Positions 15,817 through 22,737 of a stretch of DNA of 25,187 nucleotides are shown piece after piece. Source of the DNA: a virus. Position numbers and translations under genes: made by a program. A model generated the notes under the pieces. That model was not told the DNA's origin. It ran no database searches and saw only the letters and a program-made list of their open reading frames with translations. Every line of letters starts with the position of its first letter. The first letter of the stretch is position 1. The stretch covers positions 1 through 25,187 of the IMG/VR virus record IMGVR_UViG_3300042731_004592; one strand, 5' to 3'.

Positions 15817-17991
15817 TTACCTCAAATCCGACGGTCGTAAGCTTCTGCGTTCTTTTTCTGCGATTGCTGCTCGCTCGTTTTTTTTATCATCGATCCATTT
15901 CCGATTTCCCTCTATGTGCCGATCGATGGTATCCGAAACAATGTCATAAGGTTTTTCTCTCGCCCATTGCCCGCCAGTTTTTTTGATCATGGCTTCCCTG
16001 AACTTATCCTTGGTGTTCTTTTTTATCTTGCGCTTGCGCCCCTTGTTTCGTTTTTCTCTGTTTTCCTTGGTTGCTGGATGCCCGGGATCGGGTTTTGCAA
16101 CAAACGGCTCCCCTCCTGGCGCTCGAGCGGAATCGCCACGGTTCCCACCGCTGCCAACAGGGCGATCAAGTCCAACAATTCCCGCCTGTCCTGGAAATGC
16201 CTTTAGCATCTTTCCTCGGTTTTTTCTCTCCTCGATTTTTTCCTTGAATTTTTCTAGCGACATGGTAGTCATGCTGCCAAAAAAACGAGGATCGTCAAAG
16301 TGTTTTAAATAGGCGCGCTTGGCCATGGTTTGGGTTAAAAAACCAAGCATGACTTTATCTTCATCGTATTTTTTGAATAGTGGAGCTTTAAGCTGGTGTA
16401 CTATATGAACATTAGGCGCGTCTGAGTGAGGACCGATGTAACAATCCACATGATCCCCGTCAACGCCCTCGGTTAATCTAATATACCCATACGGATAATG
16501 CATAAGGGTTTCGCCCTTGGTGTCCGTATGCGGATCATACCAATAACGTTTGGATCCCTTCCTGTTTTCAATACTGATCGGAAGGCCCTGAAATTCAGTG
16601 CGATAATGAAGTTTATGAGCGGATTTTCCCAAAAATTCTCCACTGGCAACTGTTGAAACGGATGAATCGATAACGGGCGCTGGGTTGTTAATTAAATCTA
16701 AAAAATCCGTTTTCTTTTCATTTTCTAAATAATCCTTTAATTGGCGCGTCTCCTCGGTTGTTCTCTTTTTTTGCGCCTCATAGGCTTCGCGATCTCCCGC
16801 CTCTCTGCTCTCTGTCCCTAATTTATGAACAAGCTCCACGGCTGCAATTAAATCCTCTGGTGAATTAAATGCCGGAGCCCATTCATACAGATCCCACGCG
16901 CCCGTTGTTATATATGCCCCGTAACTCAACTTTTCCCGGAGCTTTTCCATTGCACCAAAGCTTCGATCCCACTGTTTAACCGGTGAAGGTTTGGACTTTG
17001 TTTTTGTGTGCTTTTTTTCATCCCATGGAATTGTGTGTGCTGCATCTGCCCATTTGCCGCCTCGCGGCCCGATATAAGGCCCGTGGCCGTGAAATAATCC
17101 CAACTGGCCCGATATTGGTCTCGCCGCCTTGCGCGCTTTTTCGATCATCTCCTCTGGGACTAGATCCCAATTATCGTCAAACGCGAAACCATCAGGGACC
17201 GTTACCAGCTGGCATTGGCACCATGGATGCATAGCCCCCAGCACGGGTTTCCAATCCATTCGCTTTAATCCTACGTTTGATGTCCCCTGGCCTTCCCACC
17301 AGCTCGCCGGATGCACAATTGGTTTTCCATCTGGCCCTAGATATAACCGTTTACAATCATCACATGCTGTTTTTTCTGGGACTTTGGCCATCATTTGCTC
17401 GTGGCCATATTCCCTGATAGTTTGTTCAAAAAAACCCTGCTGGTGCGCTAAATGACTCTCTGTCGATGCAATACGATCCCAATCCCTGGCCCAGTCCTCT
17501 GACATTTGGCGCAATCGTGTTCGTAATTTGCTAACGCCTTCGCGATTGGCTAAGGTTTTTGCCGTTTCATCCCTGATCCCTTGCCGAAATTGCGAAGCAA
17601 GCTCGCTATCCAATCTCACTGCCTCTGTTGTTACCTCGCCAGAATATCGAGTACCTAACCCGACGCAAAAATCACCGGCACGGTTTTGGGCAGTCTGGAT
17701 GGCAAGCTTTTCCTCTGCCGAATGTTTTATCGGGTTCTTTTTTAGATAATCTTTAAATTGCCCCAATGTCATGTTTTTAGCATTGGGCAACTTTTCCATA
17801 AGCTGACCAAATTCAAACGAGTCTAAAACTAGGTTTTCGGCCTGATCGGGATCGAGATAACCTTCATCAATCAACCGTTGTAATTCATCATCGGATATCT
17901 CGATCCCCATAGTCGATATTGCAACAGCTTGCGAGGCGTCACGAATGATTTTTCTTATTTCTTCTAACTGCGCGGCCGTTAAAAGAGCCAT
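15817..17991 (-). CDS. MuF-like minor head protein fused to pyrophosphatase-like domain (724 aa)
   Basis: The start overlaps the previous stop as TAATG. Residues about 90-265 are the Mu gpF-like head-morphogenesis domain. It has RIASTESHLAHQQGFFE (173-189), a Cys/His site CDDC (210-213) with HP at 227-228, and HPWCQCQL (255-262). Residues 296-300 are QLGLF, the clamp-type motif, followed by a YIGPRGGKWADAAHTIPW module (306-323). Residues about 468-600 look like the 'InPase' pyrophosphatase-like domain of phage polyvalent proteins, with MHYPYGYIR, EGVDGDHVDCYIGP (508-521) and DEDKVMLGF. The C-terminus is very basic. The head domain would sit at the portal vertex; the extra domain may be carried into the cell. 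The target of the extra domain is unknown, and whether it hydrolyses pyrophosphate or nucleotides is not shown. Confidence 0.86.
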   Translation of the reverse strand: MALLTAAQLEEIRKIIRDASQAVAISTMGIEISDDELQRLIDEGYLDPDQAENLVLDSFEFGQLMEKLPNAKNMTLGQFKDYLKKNPIKHSAEEKLAIQTAQNRAGDFCVGLGTRYSGEVTTEAVRLDSELASQFRQGIRDETAKTLANREGVSKLRTRLRQMSEDWARDWDRIASTESHLAHQQGFFEQTIREYGHEQMMAKVPEKTACDDCKRLYLGPDGKPIVHPASWWEGQGTSNVGLKRMDWKPVLGAMHPWCQCQLVTVPDGFAFDDNWDLVPEEMIEKARKAARPISGQLGLFHGHGPYIGPRGGKWADAAHTIPWDEKKHTKTKSKPSPVKQWDRSFGAMEKLREKLSYGAYITTGAWDLYEWAPAFNSPEDLIAAVELVHKLGTESREAGDREAYEAQKKRTTEETRQLKDYLENEKKTDFLDLINNPAPVIDSSVSTVASGEFLGKSAHKLHYRTEFQGLPISIENRKGSKRYWYDPHTDTKGETLMHYPYGYIRLTEGVDGDHVDCYIGPHSDAPNVHIVHQLKAPLFKKYDEDKVMLGFLTQTMAKRAYLKHFDDPRFFGSMTTMSLEKFKEKIEERKNRGKMLKAFPGQAGIVGLDRPVGSGGNRGDSARAPGGEPFVAKPDPGHPATKENREKRNKGRKRKIKKNTKDKFREAMIKKTGGQWAREKPYDIVSDTIDRHIEGNRKWIDDKKNERAAIAEKERRSLRPSDLR

Positions 17992-18272
17992 TAGTGAACC
18001 TCTGCTAATATCGCATCAATTTTTTTCAACATGATCGCTTTTGCTAGTTTAACGTTTTTTCTCGAATTTATGACCGACGTTTCGAGCACTTTGTATTCAA
18101 GCTTTTTTGGCCCCTGTTTAATCTTGCTGTGAATATCAATTTTTCTAGATCTAGCCTTCATTAATATTTCAGATTCGCCGCAATGCTGATCGATTACATG
18201 CTCGATCACGCGCCGCAAATCTTCAGCCCGGGCGGGCAGATCCCCGGGCTTAATACTAACTTTAATTTTCAT
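17991..18272 (-). CDS. Conserved-looking small protein of unknown function (93 aa)
   Basis: ATG 18272 lies nine bases after the upstream stop with only a weak AGGCG in front. Its stop overlaps the MuF start (TAATG), so it is likely co-translated with the MuF protein. It is basic and mixed alpha/beta: MKIKVSIKPGDLPARAEDLR, then a helix RVIEHVIDQHC, a KIDIHSKIKQGPKKLEYKVL hairpin and a C-terminal helix VKLAKAIMLKKIDAILAEV. The family is not recognised and no catalytic residues are visible. Its place between portal and MuF genes suggests a head-assembly or portal-vertex role. Confidence 0.68.
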   Translation of the reverse strand: MKIKVSIKPGDLPARAEDLRRVIEHVIDQHCGESEILMKARSRKIDIHSKIKQGPKKLEYKVLETSVINSRKNVKLAKAIMLKKIDAILAEVH

Positions 18273-18281
18273 TTAAAACGC

Positions 18282-18674
18282 CTAGCCAGCAATATGATAG
18301 GTCAAAACGGCATCGGTATCACTCGACGCATTAGTGACCTTGATCTCGGTGAATTCTCCCTCCCACAAAAGCTTTGCCTTTGCCCCCGATGTTGGAGTCA
18401 ATTTGTAAGCGTCTGAATTCCCATTGAGCTTGATCGTAAGCTCTTGATCGGTTTCCATGTATAGAAATTTAGCCGTTGTCACGTCCCCCAGCGATAAAAC
18501 CTCGTCCGTCGTCGACGCTGGGATCGAGCGCGTCTGGCTCAATCCCTTGGTAAAATCCTGTCGAAGAGTTGTTGATTTAACCTCATCCTGACGCTCGAAT
18601 TCAATGAGCTTTTCATCGGAATCCAGCGCCGATAGGATATAAATTGTGTGCTTTACGCGAAAAACTGTGCTCAT
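18282..18674 (-). CDS. Small beta-rich virion protein next to portal (130 aa)
   Basis: The start overlaps the portal stop as ATGA. The protein is nearly all beta: FRVKHTIYILSALDSDEKLI (5-24), STTDEVLSLGDVTTAKFLYM (54-73), TDQELTIKLNGNSDAYKLTP (75-94) and TEIKVTNASSDTDAVLTYHI. The order 'L.LG....a.fl...TD....KLNG' is seen in small phage structural proteins. The family is recognised only as a virion-type beta sandwich. It may be a head decoration or neck component made in a fixed ratio to the portal through translational coupling. Confidence 0.7.
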   Translation of the reverse strand: MSTVFRVKHTIYILSALDSDEKLIEFERQDEVKSTTLRQDFTKGLSQTRSIPASTTDEVLSLGDVTTAKFLYMETDQELTIKLNGNSDAYKLTPTSGAKAKLLWEGEFTEIKVTNASSDTDAVLTYHIAG

Positions 18675-20314
18675 AGCTCGATCTCGTATTCGGTAATATG
18701 TGGTCGATCAATCCTGCGAACATGCGCCTTGCGCAAGGATTTCTCGACCTGTTGATATTGATTGCCGGCCGGCGCGGCCGATTCATCTTGCTCGGTTCCA
18801 CCCATGAAATGATCGTCAATTTCCCCGTCCATTTCATCCTCGTCGCCTTCCATGCCTTCCATGCCTCCTTGTTCTGCCATATCCTTTGCCTGCGAAAACT
18901 GAAGCCATGTTGGATCTAAGATGACCTCGCCTTTTCCGTCTGGTAGTGGTGGCAAATCTTCCTCAGCCCTGGCTTCATCAACTGTAATAAGATAGGAAAC
19001 GCGCTTTTTCTGATTGTCCGATTCGGATGCCACGTCCTTGGGATCAATGCCGGTAAAAATGATGCGAAAATCGGGATCAATTGGCCACAAAACATAATTA
19101 TGGAGCCAGCGTGCAAGCGAATTTAAAATCGGACGCAATCCGCGATCCTTGGAGTGTTTTATTCGGTTTTCGGTCCCTGATTGGAACATAGACTGACTTT
19201 GACCCGTGTTGCCAAATGTAAAATTGATTTCCGTTGGATCCATTTGATTGATAGCGCATGCAATTTTGATTAAAAAGTTCATCCATTCGGCATATTCCAT
19301 GTCCCGGTTTGACGTGTGCATGCTGACATATTGAAGATCCTCCGCATTGACAACCGGTGTTCTCCATGCGTTATTAATGCCCGTAATAAGGCTGTAAAAC
19401 TGCCGCCTAAATGCCTGCAAATGCTTTTCTGGAATAGATCCGCGAAAATTCAAAATCCCCTTTGTTACCGATCCTTGCGAGAAAAACTTTTTATTATACT
19501 GAAACCCCCACAACAGCGCGGTTAATACGTCAATGAGCATTTCGGATTCGCTGTATCCATACCCATTTGTTCTTATGTCAGTTCGAGGGTTTCTAATGCC
19601 AAAACATAGTTCATTGGCGGTGAATTCTGCGATAACGACCTCGTCGTAGATCTGAACGAATCGGGTTCTATCAGGATCCTGATCCGTGTCTGCACCAACA
19701 GGGACATCGGCAATTCTAAACGTCGCCGAGTCAACTGCGTAAAAGTTTGCCGGCAATCCACGTCGATCGGGCTCGACTTCAAAAACTGCCTGATCGTACT
19801 GGAGCGAATCCCTGACCAGCTTTCGCGTAAAAACCTCAAAATCATCTTTGCCAGGATACCACGAAACACCGGTATGCAAGATGAAATCCTCAAGATCAGT
19901 CATTCTCTTTTTCGCTGCCCTTGTCGGGCTTTTTTCCAAATCCCGCATGGCAATCCTAAATCCCGGTTCTCGATCATCATCTGGGACCTGGCAAAAATTG
20001 GCAACCTGGTTGATTCTGGTTGTGTGAATAGCTCCAAGAACGGGTACTCGTCGGACAATTTCAGCCAAACTATAATAGGTCAGAGATGATGGCCGATCCT
20101 TAAATCCTAGCTGATCGATCGTGGAAAACGGATCGTATAAAAGCGATTTTGGACCATCACCAGAAACGCTACTTTCTGTTGGCAATGCCGATGATCCCCC
20201 CTTGTATTGCTTTGTGGCTTTTTCCAAGGATTCGGACACAACGTTTGCCGTAAAACCTAATACGTCACCGGCAATCGTTGAGATCCCATCCCTTAACCGT
20301 TCGGCTAGCGACAT
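18671..20314 (-). CDS. Portal protein (547 aa)
   Basis: ATG 20314 has AAGGGG five bases upstream. The length and layout fit phage portals, which form the dodecameric DNA gate at one vertex. The N-terminus (MSLAERLRDGISTIAGDVLG) leads to the head-like region with RRVPVLGAIHTTRINQVANF and a DSLQYDQAVFEVEPDRRGLP strand. It continues with YGYSESEMLIDVLTALLWGF and IACAINQMDPTEINFTFGNT (the loop typical of portal wing/stem regions). The C-terminal tail (about 475-547) is strongly acidic, with MEGMEGDEDEMDGEIDDHF. Its position upstream of MuF, protease, scaffold and capsid confirms the call. I cannot assign the exact portal family by eye. Confidence 0.9.
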   Translation of the reverse strand: MSLAERLRDGISTIAGDVLGFTANVVSESLEKATKQYKGGSSALPTESSVSGDGPKSLLYDPFSTIDQLGFKDRPSSLTYYSLAEIVRRVPVLGAIHTTRINQVANFCQVPDDDREPGFRIAMRDLEKSPTRAAKKRMTDLEDFILHTGVSWYPGKDDFEVFTRKLVRDSLQYDQAVFEVEPDRRGLPANFYAVDSATFRIADVPVGADTDQDPDRTRFVQIYDEVVIAEFTANELCFGIRNPRTDIRTNGYGYSESEMLIDVLTALLWGFQYNKKFFSQGSVTKGILNFRGSIPEKHLQAFRRQFYSLITGINNAWRTPVVNAEDLQYVSMHTSNRDMEYAEWMNFLIKIACAINQMDPTEINFTFGNTGQSQSMFQSGTENRIKHSKDRGLRPILNSLARWLHNYVLWPIDPDFRIIFTGIDPKDVASESDNQKKRVSYLITVDEARAEEDLPPLPDGKGEVILDPTWLQFSQAKDMAEQGGMEGMEGDEDEMDGEIDDHFMGGTEQDESAAPAGNQYQQVEKSLRKAHVRRIDRPHITEYEIEL

Positions 20315-20323
20315 GTTAACCCC

Positions 20324-22732
20324 TTAGCGTTTAATCCGATCGGGATGTTCTCCGTTGTAGGCCATGTTTACATTAGCCTGGCCGTCCTGCGTCGACATTA
20401 ATTGCAACCGCCTGACATAGGGATCGCTGTCGTCGATGATCTTTGTTTCGGGTTCGGCCGATTTATATAAACCGTAATTTAACGGCAACCTTTCAGCGTG
20501 ATTGATCCGTTCGGCATCCTTCCACCACTCTGGAAGGCCACCGTTGCCATCGGTTCCCGCTTCGTCCAGGACTTGAATTTCTGCCGATAAACTGGCCCTG
20601 GCATTCTCCTCGCGGTTATCTCCTCCGGCAAGGCAAACGCTTTCGCCCTGGTAGATCACACCTTTTCGTAGGCTCGGCTTGCTAAAATGCTGCGCCGTTG
20701 TCCCGATTGCCAACCCGTCTTCCATTTCCTGTTCAATTTCCAAATCCATGCCTCCCATAACGATCGGCACAGATCCAAACATCATAATTTCTGATTTTGG
20801 CATTGATTTTTTTATCTCCTTTTTCTCTGGTGGCCAATTTTTTCCAAAACGGTTTTCTTTCCCTTCCGAAGTTGCGCGCACCGTGTTGTTATCAACACGC
20901 TCAAGCCACTTTGCGTTTATCAATGTATCCACATGCTTTTTTTGTGAATTACTGATATATCGAATATCTAAAGGATGGGATCCGCTGGCCAAGCTGATTA
21001 AGTCGCTTGCTGATTGTGGGAGCCGTTTTTTTTCTGACGTTTGTTTTTTTCTCGTCGGCTTCGCGCCCTTCGTCGCTTGCGACATCTCTTCTGCACGTTT
21101 CGACGCGCGATCTTTCATCTCATGGCCGTATCTGTGTGCGGCTTTTGCATCGCCGTGAGCCATTGCGGCTTTTTCGTGCGCCTCCCTTTTTTCACTTCCT
21201 TCTGGATGTTTATAGGCTAGTTTCCAATGGGATTGCATTTTTTTGTGGTGATACTCCACTTTGTCTTCGGTTTTAGGTTTTTTATTTTCTTTTTCCGCCG
21301 TTTCTTTTTGTTCCGCAATTTCCGACATTTTCCCCGCCCGATCGGCTGCTATTTCATAGCCCTCTTTGCCCTGTGCTGCCCTTGCTCGATCATGTGCGTC
21401 TGCTGCATGCGCATGCTTATAGGCGGCGTCACTCTGATTGGGCAATTTTTTTACCTTGTCGGCGTGGTACTGGCTGGCTGTTTGGTGCTTTCTATCCATA
21501 TCCTCGTACCAATAATCCCAACCCTTGCCCGATACGGATTTTCGCCGATAGCCGCCTTTTTTTCCTCCGGGGATCACTTGCCACCCTGCGCCAGGTGGTT
21601 TGGCTCCACCACTGGATCCCGAAGGCTCCTTTTTTTTAACTGCGCCTTTTTTGTCAAACAACCCCATTTGTTCGGATTTGGTCAACCACTCGTCAAGATC
21701 GTGGGTCACTGATTTTTCCATGGATTTTTCAACCGACGGTGGCCCGCTTTGTTCGGATACCTCGATTTTGTGTTTTTTTGCTGCGCTTTTTATTCTGCCC
21801 CAAATCTTTTTTTGTTCGGATACAGAATAAACGTTCGCGTTTTTTGGTTGACTAAAATAGCTAATAGCCGCCCTGACATTGTGCTCGGTGTGAAGAGGAT
21901 ATTTATAATTTTTAGGATCGGCGTAATCTGATCGCTCAGTGGCTCCTTCCTCGCGATATTCTTTGGGCGGGGTTTTGCTCTTGACTAACGCCTTTTCCAT
22001 TTCTTTATCCTCCTTATAAAATCCTAATGCTGTCAACGCACCTTCGGCATGATCGAATGTTGCACGTTTCGGCATCGAATGTTTTTTGCCATTGTGCTTA
22101 ATAGACCACTCTTTTCCATCCCGAACAAGTTCGGCTTTTTGGCCCTTATGCTCGATGGTATAACCTTTTTCGTGCTTAGTCCACGTTGGACCTTTTCCCG
22201 GCATTTTCCTCCCGCCTGACGGCTTAGTGATTTTTAATTTTGGCTTATCTGGCCTAGTTGTCTTTTCGCCCTCTTTTACTGGCGTCCATTTTCCTTCGGC
22301 AACTTTTTTAAATTTACCGCCGCGCCATTCACGGATCTCGCCTACTGGGACTCTGGCCTTTCTGAAATCGTCATAAGATAAAAAAGATTTTTCAATCTTT
22401 TTCAGTTTTTTGTAATAATTTTCATCTTCGGTCAAATGATCGATCGCGATCTCTTCGGCGATGGCCGGATCGGTCGTATGCTCCATTTCCTCCGCGATCC
22501 CATCGGCGAGCTGTTCGGGATCGAAGTCGGCGGCGGTTTTCCCCTGGCCTAATCCCCCGGGTATTTTTTCAGCTTTTCGCATGTTATCACATGACTTTTC
22601 CAAGCCTTTCATCTTTTTAAAAATGCCCATGATATAGGCATAATCTTTATCCTTGCCAGCGTTTTTGGCCAAGCCTTTGGCCTTTTCCCATAAATGCTCG
22701 TCGCGTTCGGTTTTTACCACATTTGCCGGCAT
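20324..22732 (-). CDS. Modular polyvalent-type protein with small phage domains (802 aa)
   Basis: ATG 22732 is chosen over GTG 22741 because AAGGAG lies eight bases upstream of the ATG and abuts the GTG. Modules in order: WEKAKGLAKNAGKDKDYAYI (15-34), a helical piece common in phage proteins; DUF5661-like EQLADGIAEEMEHTTDPAIA (73-92); REWRGGKFKKVAEGKWTPV (134-152); a beta domain (182-240); DUF6582-like YADPKNYKYP to GRIKSAAKKHKIEV (270-325); QMGLF (355-359), a clamp-type motif; GAGWQVIPGGKKGGYRR to GWDYWY (381-409); two His-rich helical hairpins (417-456, 493-540); a winged-helix-like segment (570-630); and a C-terminal domain of unknown type. There is no enzyme motif. It is probably packaged in or attached to the head, like its enzyme-bearing neighbours. 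The domain calls rest on recalled patterns. Confidence 0.8.
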   Translation of the reverse strand: MPANVVKTERDEHLWEKAKGLAKNAGKDKDYAYIMGIFKKMKGLEKSCDNMRKAEKIPGGLGQGKTAADFDPEQLADGIAEEMEHTTDPAIAEEIAIDHLTEDENYYKKLKKIEKSFLSYDDFRKARVPVGEIREWRGGKFKKVAEGKWTPVKEGEKTTRPDKPKLKITKPSGGRKMPGKGPTWTKHEKGYTIEHKGQKAELVRDGKEWSIKHNGKKHSMPKRATFDHAEGALTALGFYKEDKEMEKALVKSKTPPKEYREEGATERSDYADPKNYKYPLHTEHNVRAAISYFSQPKNANVYSVSEQKKIWGRIKSAAKKHKIEVSEQSGPPSVEKSMEKSVTHDLDEWLTKSEQMGLFDKKGAVKKKEPSGSSGGAKPPGAGWQVIPGGKKGGYRRKSVSGKGWDYWYEDMDRKHQTASQYHADKVKKLPNQSDAAYKHAHAADAHDRARAAQGKEGYEIAADRAGKMSEIAEQKETAEKENKKPKTEDKVEYHHKKMQSHWKLAYKHPEGSEKREAHEKAAMAHGDAKAAHRYGHEMKDRASKRAEEMSQATKGAKPTRKKQTSEKKRLPQSASDLISLASGSHPLDIRYISNSQKKHVDTLINAKWLERVDNNTVRATSEGKENRFGKNWPPEKKEIKKSMPKSEIMMFGSVPIVMGGMDLEIEQEMEDGLAIGTTAQHFSKPSLRKGVIYQGESVCLAGGDNREENARASLSAEIQVLDEAGTDGNGGLPEWWKDAERINHAERLPLNYGLYKSAEPETKIIDDSDPYVRRLQLMSTQDGQANVNMAYNGEHPDRIKR

Positions 22733-22737
22733 ATTGA

